A stretch of DNA of 59,214 bases from Nonomuraea harbinensis (GTDB lineage: Bacteria; Actinomycetota; Actinomycetes; Streptosporangiales; Streptosporangiaceae), in assembly GCF_019396385.1 (NCBI RefSeq), contig NZ_JAHKRN010000053.1, positions 1 to 59,214 of the forward strand, given 5' to 3'. The notes under the pieces were generated by a model. The model saw only the letters and a program-made list of their open reading frames with translations, was not told the DNA's origin and did not search any database. The translations under genes and the position numbers were made by a program. Shown here piece by piece: positions 16,119 to 24,558 of the stretch. Each line of letters opens with the position of its first letter. Within the stretch, counting starts at the first letter, position 1.

Positions 16119-17174
16119 TCAGAGCCCCACCCCGCGCATGGGGTTGTCTCGCCATTTGTCGGCTATCCGGATGTAGCCGTGCACCACCGGCGACTTCTCC
16201 GACCAGCGGCCGTGCCGAGCGATGGCCGACACCGAGGCCCCCGCCTTGGCCGCGGCTGTCGCCCCACCGGCGCGCAGTGAGTGGGCGGTGAAGGTGTCCG
16301 CGTCCTTGAGACCGGCCCGCTTCGCCGCGCGTCGTACGATCTTGTTGAGCCCGTCGCCGGACATCCGGCCGGTGCCGCGCATGGTCGCCCCCAGCGTGCC
16401 GGACAGCCGCCCGTGCCGGTCGATGGCACGCAGCAGCGGCCCCTCAGCCACGCCGTGCTCCTCCAACGCGGCCAGCCACGCCTGCACGACCCGTACTGGG
16501 CAGGTCGCCGGGTGCGAGCCGTACGGCAGGGGCACGATCTCGCCGATCGCGTCCTGGTCGGTCTTGGACCGGCGGATCGCCACCTCCAGCCCATCGGCGC
16601 TGAACGTCAGGTCGGTCATGTCCAGCGTCGCCAGTTCGGAGCGGCGGCCCATGAGGGCGAAGCCGAGCACCAGGACCACGCGGTCGCGCAGGCCGACCAG
16701 GGTGGCCGGGTCGGTGGTGTCGATCAAGGCGCGCAGCACGGTCAGCTCGGCGGTCGGGGCCTTACGGGTGCGCTGCCCGGCCGTGGCGCGCTCCTTGCGG
16801 TAGTCGCGCAGGGCAAGGCGGGCGAACCCGGCGTTGAGTCGGAGCCCGGCCTTCTTGTGCCGGGACTGGACGCAGGCCAGCGCCCGCTCGATGGTGGAGG
16901 GCGCCGGTAGGGTGCCCTTGCGAGTGGGGGTGGCGGCCAGGTGGGTGACGTACTCGGTGACCGTCTCGGGGGTGGCGGGCAGTGGGCTGCGGCCGAGAGC
17001 GGCGCACCATGCGGTGAAGGCCTCCCAGTCCCGCTGGTAGGCCCGGCTCGTGTTGGCGGCGAACCCTCCGGCCACCCGCGCCCGCGCCGCGTCGGTCAGC
17101 TCCCGGTCGGCCGCGCCCACTGGAGTCGGCAGTGAGGCGGTCGGGTCGTCATCCAGCCGTGCCAGCTCCGTCAC
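16119..17174 (-). CDS. Tyrosine recombinase (second site-specific integrase)
   Basis: A 351-residue protein starting at GTG 17174 with GGGAG 6 bases upstream. A SAM-like N-terminal domain (TSRAYQRDWEAFTAWC) is followed by the catalytic domain: Arg in LMGRRSELATL, SKTDQ with the catalytic-loop Lys, HSLRAG (His-x-x-Arg) and RHGRWSEKSPVVHGYIR carrying the second His and the Tyr nucleophile. It is unlike the element integrase at 34694 and lies far from the element ends, so it probably served a different event such as cassette insertion, plasmid resolution or a nested element. A perfect inverted repeat just upstream (17203-17242) may be its target. Confidence 0.9.
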   Translation of the reverse strand: MTELARLDDDPTASLPTPVGAADRELTDAARARVAGGFAANTSRAYQRDWEAFTAWCAALGRSPLPATPETVTEYVTHLAATPTRKGTLPAPSTIERALACVQSRHKKAGLRLNAGFARLALRDYRKERATAGQRTRKAPTAELTVLRALIDTTDPATLVGLRDRVVLVLGFALMGRRSELATLDMTDLTFSADGLEVAIRRSKTDQDAIGEIVPLPYGSHPATCPVRVVQAWLAALEEHGVAEGPLLRAIDRHGRLSGTLGATMRGTGRMSGDGLNKIVRRAAKRAGLKDADTFTAHSLRAGGATAAAKAGASVSAIARHGRWSEKSPVVHGYIRIADKWRDNPMRGVGL

Positions 17175-17202
17175 CGGCGTCTCCCGTCTTCAGGTGATCA
17201 AG

Positions 17203-17242
17203 ATTCTGGGTCGCGATAAGGCATATTATCGCGACCCAGAAT
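17203..17242. repeat. Perfect 17-bp inverted repeat with 6-bp spacer, candidate recombinase core site
   Basis: Arms 17203-17219 (ATTCTGGGTCGCGATAA) and 17226-17242 are exact reverse complements around the spacer GGCATA; a further 5-bp pair (GATCA/TGATC) lies outside the left arm after a 2-base interruption. It begins 29 bases upstream of the recombinase GTG. Two arms around a short central spacer are the geometry of dif, lox and similar tyrosine-recombinase crossover sites. An operator or a hairpin terminator is possible, but there is no T tract. Confidence 0.7.
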
Positions 17243-17280
17243 TGATCGTTAGGAATTTGCCGAGATGACCGAGCGTCCTT

Positions 17281-17362
17281 GCTCAGTGCAGGTGATGCGG
17301 CTCAGTCAAGCTGACGTCGTGACTCAGTAGGTCTGATGTCGGCTCAGTGAAACTGATGCGGG
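17281..17362 (+). repeat. Four tandem CTCAGT-N5-CTGATG dyad repeats, left of the kinase gene
   Basis: CTCAGT starts at 17282, 17301, 17323 and 17343, each followed 11 bases later by CTGATG, CTGACG or GTGATG. The core is a dyad TCAG-N5-CTGA; the fourth copy is the perfect palindrome TCAGTGAAACTGA. Inverted copies of the same motif lie on the other side of the gene at 18551-18650, suggesting ends of a non-autonomous element or operators. Confidence 0.6.
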
Positions 17363-17414
17363 CGCGCCTATAACCGGTTGCGCGCCGGTCTGGGCATGCC
17401 GCCAGAATTGGCGC

Positions 17415-18422
17415 GTGAGCGCGCCCGCCGATCTCGAGTTTCTGCCCCGGCTGCTTGCAGTGTGGGGTTTCCCCGCGGGCACGACGATCATCCGAGCCGA
17501 GCAGGGGACCAACAACCAGACGTTCTTGCTCCGCCAGGCGGACCTTCGATTCGTGCTGCAGGTCAGCCAGTCCCTGTCCGCCGCGCAGGTGGGCGCCGAG
17601 CACCGGCTCTTGCGGTGGGTACGGCAGGCCGGACTTCCCTTCCAGGTGCCTGAGCCAGTCGCCGCGCTCAGCGGGGACACGGTGATCGAGACTGCGACCG
17701 GGCCCGCGACCGTCTGCCGGTGGATCCCCGGCGTGCGACCCGACCTCACGGGCCAGACGGCACTGGAGCGCTTCGGCCGGGCGGCCGGGTTGCTCGGCGA
17801 GGCGATGCTAGGCGTGCCGCCAGTAGAGGGGCTGGGGGAGTGGCGCGGTAATCCTCTGGCGCACCCTGCCGTGCCGCACGTCGGCAGCCTTTGCCGTGAG
17901 CTGCGCGCCGCTGGGATCAGCGCGGAGCAGGTCGCCCGTCTCGACGCCGTGGCGCGCCGCGTCGGGCAGGAGTGGCTTGCGGGCGGCGGCGCGTTGCCGA
18001 CCCAGGTTATCCACGGTGACCTGGCGGTCTCGAACGTGCTGGTCGACGAGGACACCGGGGAGGTTAGCGGGCTGCTTGACTTCGAGTTTGCCGGGGTCGG
18101 CTTCCTGGTCCAGGACGTGACGGCGGCGCTGTTCTACAGCGGGGCCTTGGAGACGCGCGACTGGCAGCTCCGCACGGCGGCCTTCCTCCGGGGGTACGCC
18201 TCGGTCCGCCCGCTGGACGCCGCCGAGGCCGACGCGCTGCCCCGGTTGCTCCTCGCCCGGGCCGTCGGTAGCGCCCTGTCGCGAGGGGGTCGCTGGCTGA
18301 ACGGGAAGGCCCAGCTCTGCGAGGTCGCCGACCGGATCCGCAAGCTGGAGGACACGACCCGCTGGCTCGACGCCAACGGCGGGAAGCTCCGGTCACTCGC
18401 GACCGCCGGCGGGCACGGGTGA
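17415..18422 (+). CDS. Phosphotransferase of the APH/homoserine kinase II type
   Basis: A 335-residue protein starting at GTG 17415. The nucleotide-binding region GTNNQTFLLRQADLRFVLQV and the catalytic VIHGDLAVSNVLVD plus LLDFEFAG (Brenner motif and metal-binding Asp) are intact, and length is normal for the family. It is isolated: intergenic regions of 240 and 376 bases surround it and both hold TCAG-N5-CTGA repeats. The substrate cannot be told from sequence; homoserine, choline-like or antibiotic substrates are all possible. The flanking repeats suggest it travels as a cassette. Confidence 0.82.
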   Translation: MSAPADLEFLPRLLAVWGFPAGTTIIRAEQGTNNQTFLLRQADLRFVLQVSQSLSAAQVGAEHRLLRWVRQAGLPFQVPEPVAALSGDTVIETATGPATVCRWIPGVRPDLTGQTALERFGRAAGLLGEAMLGVPPVEGLGEWRGNPLAHPAVPHVGSLCRELRAAGISAEQVARLDAVARRVGQEWLAGGGALPTQVIHGDLAVSNVLVDEDTGEVSGLLDFEFAGVGFLVQDVTAALFYSGALETRDWQLRTAAFLRGYASVRPLDAAEADALPRLLLARAVGSALSRGGRWLNGKAQLCEVADRIRKLEDTTRWLDANGGKLRSLATAGGHG

Positions 18423-18798
18423 CTTTGACGGACGGCTGGCGCGAGCCCACGACGGGGCTCGGTACCCCGATATTTTCGCAGGTCAGAGAGTTCAAGATCC
18501 GCTCACGGCCGGAATTCCTGTTATCTCGGCTGACCCTGATCTTCTGCGTGCATCAGCTTCGCTGAGCCGCATGGCTTGTCCGTGGATCAGCAAACTGATG
18601 CACTCCAGGTCGGCGCCATGCTCATGCATCAGATTCGGTGAGTCGAGACACCGAGCCTTTTAGTCGAACAGCTGGTCCGGGAAACCCTGGGCCCACGGCA
18701 TCGGCTGGGTAGCCCTCAGGTCAACTATGGAGGACCACCCAACGTCCGACGATGTGAGACCGAACGAGGTGCGCCCGTTCGATGGGGTGGCGGGGCTG
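18423..18798. repeat. Non-coding region with inverted copies of the TCAG-N5-CTGA motif
   Basis: Holds GCATCAGCTTCGCTGAGCC near 18550, TCAGCAAACTGATGC near 18594 and GCATCAGATTCGGTGAGTC near 18626. The first is the reverse complement, with two differences, of the 19-base repeat at 17342-17360. Read from the right (18650 leftwards) the region begins TGTCTC, and the left array begins TGCTCAG, so both ends start with TG as in some IS21-type termini. I see no gene here. Confidence 0.5.
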
Positions 18799-21786
18799 TC
18801 AGATCTCCTTGAACGTCGCAGTAATCCCCAGTTCCACCAGCCGTTCCCGGAGTTGCTCCGCGGCCTCGGCTTGCAGCACCAGCTGGATCGTGCCCTGGAG
18901 GTAGCTGATCTGGCGTTCATCCAGCGTCATGTAGAAGGCTCGGAACAGTGCGGCGAACCCATCGGCGGAATCGCTGTTGGCCAGTAGATTGCTGCTGAAG
19001 GAGAACGCGACCTGCTGGTCCTTGGCCTTTGTCGGTGTGTCGCCGCTGCCCGATTCGGATGCGTTGCCTGCCCCGGATCCGCTGCTCCCCGATTCCCCTG
19101 ACCCGGTCGACGAGTCCGACCCCGAAGTCGTGCCGTCCGTAGTGCCGTCCCCGCTCGTCGAGCACGTGCCGTCATGAGCAGGCCGGCCGCATTTCCGGCA
19201 CGATTTGGGTTGGGCTTTGGCGAGCCTCAGGCCCGTGCTGGCGAGGTTGACTTGGCTGGGCGCGGTCACGGCGACCTCGGTGCCGGCACCGTCGACAATG
19301 CTTACCAGCCCGCCGCTGACGGCATCGTAGATCGCCTGCTGGAGGTCCCGGTCGCCGTCGTACAGTAGCGGTAGACGAGGGGCGCTGTAGAACGCGGCCC
19401 GGATATCGGAGAGGGTCTTTCCGTAGTCCTGGTCCCGGAGGTTGTGCAGCAGGGCTCGGGCCCCGAACTGACCTTTGTCGAAGACCTTGTCTCGGTCGGC
19501 GAGCGCCTTCCAGACGCTGGTGCCGTCCAACGCGGTGGAGTTGTCCTCGTCGAAGGTTAGCTGGTCGAGGTACCGGTCGCCGTTGGGGTCGGGCTGAGCC
19601 AGGTAAACGACATGCTGGTAGGCCCGCTTGAGGGACTTCTCCAGCTGCTGCCGCGCGTCATTGAGATCCTTAGTCCCTGTGGCCTTGAGCTCGTCATCAT
19701 TCTGGACCTCGGGCGCTGCGAGTGCCCTGAGCCTCGCCAGGTATTCCACTGCGACGCCCCTCGCCAGACCACGACGCTGGGTGTTCACGACCGCGAACAC
19801 GGCGCTGCTGGCCCACAGCACGGGCAGTTGCTGGGCTCCTTGCCCGAGTCCCATCGCGATGGCCAGCGCCTCGATGGTTGACTGCTCCGTGCCATTGCGC
19901 AGGCTGAACTGCGCAGGGTCCAGCACGATTAGCCGCGTAGTGTGTGCGGTGTCCAGACCGCTGGTGGCTAGGACGGCGGCTGGCTCTCGCTGGAGGTCCG
20001 CAGGGACAAAGGTGAGATCGCGGAACGGTCCGGTGTTCGCCAGCTTCTTGGCGAACTCGGCGATGACCTGGTCCCGCTCGGCCGGGGTGATAGTGCGCCG
20101 GATGTTGTTGACGAGCATCCGGTGGGTCAGGCGGGTGGACAGGAAGTAGCGGGCCGGCTTGTTGTTGCCCTGGCCGGGGATGATGTCAAGTGCGCTCATA
20201 CCCCGTTCAGGGTTGACCAGCTCATCGACCACAGCGTCGGCGTCGGTGACCGTGTAGCTGGCATCTGGGACGCTCGTGGCTGCCTTGACCTCCGGTGCGC
20301 TGGCGCCCCGTCCACGTCCAGGACGGAGGGTGCCGACAATGCTGGCCAGGAAGATAAAGGTGGCGGCGCGCTCGGTCGCCCGCGGGTTGGCTCCGCTCCA
20401 TTGGACAGCCGTCCGCTCGAGATCCTGTCGGCGGGCGGTGCCAGCCGAGCTGTCGTGGTTGACGACCTCGATCTCCGCCAGGCTTCTATAGTTGGCGATG
20501 GTGCGTTCGTCCTCTACCAAGCCGCTGCCGAGTAGGGCCTCCCTGACCGTGCTGTCGGACAGCGGCAGATCTCCTGGGCCGATGAGCGGCGGTACCCACT
20601 CGCCTGACATGCCGCGCTGCTGCTGCGCGTATACGGTGGCAGCGAAAATTCGGATGGTCGAGCGAACTCGCTGGAATCCTGTGACCTTGCTCCACTCCTC
20701 CTTCGCCAGGCTCATCAGCATGGGGTGGAATGGATAGCAGGCGGCGACCTCTGCCTTCCACCGGTGCCGCCAGCTCGCGCCGACTGCGTCCCAGACGTGC
20801 TTGGACCAAGCCTTATCGCTCAGCACGGGCTCATGAAGCGCGGCGGTGGCGTTGATGATCTCGGGGCTGGGCTCGGCCTCGAACAGGCGCCGCCGCAGAA
20901 TGTCTGCGAAGTCGCCCACCTCCGTGACCGTAGCCGGGATGCCGTTGCGCTCCAGCAGGGTGTTCAGGTCGTCACGGCGGTCCTGGGCAGCCCTTGACAG
21001 CGCCGTCTTGTCGGCGTCGGAGGCGATCATCACCACGAGCATCGCGACGTGAGGCACGTCGTTGACGACATCGAGCAGCGCCCGTAGGAACGCCATGTCC
21101 TGCGCCGCGAGCTCGGGCTTGCTCGCGCCGTCGAGCCCGTTCCCGATGTAGTCGAGTACCTCATCGACGATGATCAGTACGGGCCGGTTCACGGCGCGGA
21201 TAGCCTCGGCGATCTTGTTTTTATCGCTCCAGTACGGCAGGTAGCTCTCGTAGAGCGGATAGTCCTTGGCGAACAGCCGCCAGAGGAACCGCTCATAGAG
21301 GCTGCGCGCCGGTCCGTCGATCTCCTGGACGCCGGCTCCGGGGGTCATGTGGTCACAGGGCAAGACAACGACGTGAGGCCGCCCGAGGTCGGCGGCCAGG
21401 TGCCGCCCCATCTTCGCCTTCGCACGATCCGCGACCCTGTGGCCGAGTTCGGTGTCGAGCAGGGCCTCGGGGTTGGCGGCCAAATGGAAGGCACCGATGC
21501 AGGCGTGAGATTTACCGCCGCCCATGCCCTGGTCGAGCCGGGTGACGGCCCGCGCCTTCAGATAGTCGTCTCCGCCACCCACGCGGACCGCGATCTCGGT
21601 GAGCAGGTCGATGAGCCGTTCAGTGGGATGGGTGATCTCCCCGTAGTAGGCGGCATCAGCGTACGGCGGACGATCTGCTCCCGTTCCATGGACGGCGCGG
21701 AAGAGCGACATCTGGACGTCGTCGATCTGGCCGGACGCGCTGAGAATCTCCTGGCGAAGCTTCAGTGCCTTCCACCACGGCGTCAC
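18799..21786 (-). CDS. DUF499-type ATPase of a helicase-methylase-ATPase defence operon
   Basis: A 995-residue protein starting at GTG 21786, with a full AGGAGG ribosome site 5 bases upstream. Walker A is QGMGGGKSHA (about 85-94) and Walker B VLIIVDEVLDYIG (about 203-215), as in DUF499 AAA-like ATPases linked to phage defence. Near the C-terminus a small Cys motif (CRKCGRPAHDGTC) is followed by about 45 residues made almost only of Gly, Ser and Thr, then a final 90-residue globular domain, possibly DNA- or partner-binding. It is the last gene of the operon, 51 bases after the methyltransferase gene. Confidence 0.85.
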   Translation of the reverse strand: MTPWWKALKLRQEILSASGQIDDVQMSLFRAVHGTGADRPPYADAAYYGEITHPTERLIDLLTEIAVRVGGGDDYLKARAVTRLDQGMGGGKSHACIGAFHLAANPEALLDTELGHRVADRAKAKMGRHLAADLGRPHVVVLPCDHMTPGAGVQEIDGPARSLYERFLWRLFAKDYPLYESYLPYWSDKNKIAEAIRAVNRPVLIIVDEVLDYIGNGLDGASKPELAAQDMAFLRALLDVVNDVPHVAMLVVMIASDADKTALSRAAQDRRDDLNTLLERNGIPATVTEVGDFADILRRRLFEAEPSPEIINATAALHEPVLSDKAWSKHVWDAVGASWRHRWKAEVAACYPFHPMLMSLAKEEWSKVTGFQRVRSTIRIFAATVYAQQQRGMSGEWVPPLIGPGDLPLSDSTVREALLGSGLVEDERTIANYRSLAEIEVVNHDSSAGTARRQDLERTAVQWSGANPRATERAATFIFLASIVGTLRPGRGRGASAPEVKAATSVPDASYTVTDADAVVDELVNPERGMSALDIIPGQGNNKPARYFLSTRLTHRMLVNNIRRTITPAERDQVIAEFAKKLANTGPFRDLTFVPADLQREPAAVLATSGLDTAHTTRLIVLDPAQFSLRNGTEQSTIEALAIAMGLGQGAQQLPVLWASSAVFAVVNTQRRGLARGVAVEYLARLRALAAPEVQNDDELKATGTKDLNDARQQLEKSLKRAYQHVVYLAQPDPNGDRYLDQLTFDEDNSTALDGTSVWKALADRDKVFDKGQFGARALLHNLRDQDYGKTLSDIRAAFYSAPRLPLLYDGDRDLQQAIYDAVSGGLVSIVDGAGTEVAVTAPSQVNLASTGLRLAKAQPKSCRKCGRPAHDGTCSTSGDGTTDGTTSGSDSSTGSGESGSSGSGAGNASESGSGDTPTKAKDQQVAFSFSSNLLANSDSADGFAALFRAFYMTLDERQISYLQGTIQLVLQAEAAEQLRERLVELGITATFKEI

Positions 21787-21837
21787 GGTGTCCTCCTGGG
21801 CTGCTAGGCATGGGGGCTCGGGGGATGTTCGCCATCA

Positions 21838-24558
21838 TCAGATCAGCCTCAACTGGGCGTCGTCTATCTCCTGGCGGCGGGCTTCCTCGCGGTTGCTCAT
21901 TGCGACCGCTTCGGCAGCGTTGCCGATTCCGACCCTCGTTCGCAGCACGCGGGTAAACGCGATGGAGTCCAGGTCATTGTCGGGAAGCCGATCAGCGAGG
22001 AACTGGATGGCCGACCACAGATAGGTGTCGTCGGTCGCCCGACCCGAAGCCGCTAGCACCTGGCCCATTGCCTGCAGACCTTCCTCAGATGCGGCGGCGA
22101 GCGCTAGCGCGACGTCGATGACGGCCGAGTCTCCGTTGATCTTACCGGAGTACTCGTGCGAGGTGATGAAACGGACACCCTTGTCGGCGTCGGGCACCAG
22201 GTCACGCACCAAGACCAGATCGAGCGAGGATGCCAGAGCCTGCCAGCGCAGTTCGGACTTCGCCTGAGGCTGCCGACCATAAAGCCTGATCCACCACAGC
22301 GCGAAACGAGTACGGGCATCGAAGGCCGCTAGCGGCTCGTGGTTGATCGTGACCGCCATGGCGTCTTGGACGGCCGCACGCGCCAGCGGCAAGAACGTGT
22401 AAATGTCGACTGGCTCCCCTTTGGCATCGAGGACCTTGCTGTAGCGGCCAACGACCTCCATTGCGGGCCCGGCGGCGGCCATCAGCATGTCTGCTGGCGC
22501 CAGTCCCCACCGCTCCCAATCGGGGTAGCGCCGTTTCACCTCTGCCATGATCTCGGCTTCAACCGTGCCCTTGCGGCCCGCCGGCCGCCCAGCCGGGGCA
22601 GGGCGGCAGGCCATGGTCAGGGTGGTCTCGATATTCGCCTTGCCCTGTTGCCCGCCGGATTCAGTGTTAGCCGGCCACGATCCAGTCATGACCAGCCCGG
22701 CCCGCTCGATCGAATGCAGCAGCCGTTGCCAGACCTCGGGTTCTCCATGGCCGAAGACGATCGTCACGACGCCGTCATCGCGGACGACCTGCCGCATCTG
22801 TGCGAAAGCCTCGGCAATCAGCGTGTCGTAGTGCTCGCGTGTGCGATGCTCGTTCGGGGCCGCTCCCCTCACGCGCTTGACGATGATCTCCTGGCTCTTG
22901 TCCTGACCGCCATGCGGATCTGCGGTGATTGCGAGCTCCGGCCAGGTGTTGTGCAAGCACCGCTTGACCCAGACGTAAAACAGGTCCGAGGCATCGGCGT
23001 AGGCGATCATCTGGTCATAGGGTGGGTCGGTCACTACTGCGGTGAAGGTCTTGGCCACGAAGGGCAGCGAGGTGGCGGTCCCCCGCTGCACAGATGCTGG
23101 GGCGCCGCGCAGACCGGAGAACAGGTTGCGGCAGGCGGTCAGCACGTTCTCGGAGATCGACATCCACGTGCCGGGGCCGTCACCAATGCCAGCCTCGAAG
23201 AAGTCGTGGGAGAAAGTGATGGATCCTTCGTTGACGAACAAGTCCCCGACTCGGGCACCACCCGAGCTCTGGAACCGGGCACCGCGGGTGGAGCGCCGCA
23301 GCTTCTTCACCACGACCGCTGTCGCATAGCCGGTCAGGGCCCGCACGTAGTCACGCGAAAGTCCGACAGCGGTGAGCTCATCTCCGAGTTCATTGATGAT
23401 GCGTGCCAGTCGCACATACGACAGGGTCTGCCGGTCGATCATGAAGTCGCCGTAGGTCTTCGCCCCGTAGATGCTCGGCCCGATGATGTTGTTGTTCCCC
23501 GGCGCGATCTCCTCGTCTGGGATGGCCGGTAGGAACGGGCTGAACGCAGACTCGTCTGCCAGTGCCCGGCTGGCTGCCATGACCGCGTCCTTCTCGGCCG
23601 TCGTAGGCTTACGGAACGTTTTCCGGCTCCGAGCATCGATGTCGGCGGCAAGAACTAGGGCGTCCTGCCCCAATCCCTCCTGCAACAGCCGCCGGTGCAC
23701 TGCCAATGGGTGGACGTGGCTGCAGTACACGCAGATCGCGCTCTTGCCAGCTACTTTCTTGCCGTTGACCACGGCGTTGGTCAGGGTGGGAGACCTCGTG
23801 GGTTTCCCTGAGGTGACGACAGCCTCCCAAGTACCGGAGGCTCGATCAGCGTCGATGTAGAACGAAACGGCCTCCCGGTCACCACGGCCTGGCATGAGCT
23901 CGTAGGAACCGATGAGTGGGAACCGCTGACTGCACTCCTGGCATGGGATCGTGACAGCCCAGAGGTATCCCCATGGCAGCTCGCCATTGTGTCGTGGGTA
24001 GAAGTCGCGCATCGCAGACGCGTGCCGCGCCTGGATCTCCTTGAACAGGGTGGCGAGGTCTCCCAGCAGTCGGTCGGTAGGGGAAGCCAGCATGTGGCTC
24101 CGTTCTTCTCCGAACGGAAGCTCTGGTTCCTCGCTCCAATCCTCGAACGGGGCCGAGGTAAGGAGGTGGCTCGCGAGGACCGCGACGGGGCTGTAGTCGA
24201 CAGCGAACGCCCGTACGCCCAGTCGCGCGGACTCCAACGGAATCATTCCCCGCCCCGAAAACGGGTCAAGGGTGGTGGTGCTCTCGGGGTTGGCTTTCTT
24301 GATCTCAGACTGCAGCTCACTCCAGGCCGCGTAGCGACCCTTCATCGCTTTTCGCACCAGGTCCTGCAACCGCTTCTGTTCTGCGGGGTCGTCGGGCCAT
24401 GGCAGCAGCGAGCAAATCGTCGCGGCCTTGGCCTGGGCAGTGGGTCGTTTGGCGAACCACATGAATAGAGAGATCTCGCTGTTCCCCGATCCCCAGCCCT
24501 TGTCGCTGTTAGCCGACACTTCTGCGCTGGGGAACCATCGTTCGATCATCCTGGTCAT
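21838..24558 (-). CDS. DUF1156-type adenine-specific DNA methyltransferase
   Basis: A 906-residue protein. The ATG at 24558 overlaps the helicase stop and has GGGGAG upstream; the open frame continues 108 codons further back but that stretch is low-complexity Arg/Gly/Pro and lies inside the helicase gene. Residues 1-40 match DUF1156 (MIERWFP start). Motif I is LDPFSGRGM (about 97-105) and the catalytic motif VVTDPPYDQM lies near residue 508, so it is an N6-adenine or N4-cytosine methylase. A CPECS/CVYCSH-type pair of Cys clusters between them may bind zinc. In the operon it would mark host DNA as self. Confidence 0.88.
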   Translation of the reverse strand: MTRMIERWFPSAEVSANSDKGWGSGNSEISLFMWFAKRPTAQAKAATICSLLPWPDDPAEQKRLQDLVRKAMKGRYAAWSELQSEIKKANPESTTTLDPFSGRGMIPLESARLGVRAFAVDYSPVAVLASHLLTSAPFEDWSEEPELPFGEERSHMLASPTDRLLGDLATLFKEIQARHASAMRDFYPRHNGELPWGYLWAVTIPCQECSQRFPLIGSYELMPGRGDREAVSFYIDADRASGTWEAVVTSGKPTRSPTLTNAVVNGKKVAGKSAICVYCSHVHPLAVHRRLLQEGLGQDALVLAADIDARSRKTFRKPTTAEKDAVMAASRALADESAFSPFLPAIPDEEIAPGNNNIIGPSIYGAKTYGDFMIDRQTLSYVRLARIINELGDELTAVGLSRDYVRALTGYATAVVVKKLRRSTRGARFQSSGGARVGDLFVNEGSITFSHDFFEAGIGDGPGTWMSISENVLTACRNLFSGLRGAPASVQRGTATSLPFVAKTFTAVVTDPPYDQMIAYADASDLFYVWVKRCLHNTWPELAITADPHGGQDKSQEIIVKRVRGAAPNEHRTREHYDTLIAEAFAQMRQVVRDDGVVTIVFGHGEPEVWQRLLHSIERAGLVMTGSWPANTESGGQQGKANIETTLTMACRPAPAGRPAGRKGTVEAEIMAEVKRRYPDWERWGLAPADMLMAAAGPAMEVVGRYSKVLDAKGEPVDIYTFLPLARAAVQDAMAVTINHEPLAAFDARTRFALWWIRLYGRQPQAKSELRWQALASSLDLVLVRDLVPDADKGVRFITSHEYSGKINGDSAVIDVALALAAASEEGLQAMGQVLAASGRATDDTYLWSAIQFLADRLPDNDLDSIAFTRVLRTRVGIGNAAEAVAMSNREEARRQEIDDAQLRLI

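Noticed and set aside
17281..18650. CRISPR array suggested by repeated CTCAGT units
   Set aside because: Repeats are too short and irregular, spacing is about 20 bases with no distinct spacers, and no cas gene is present.
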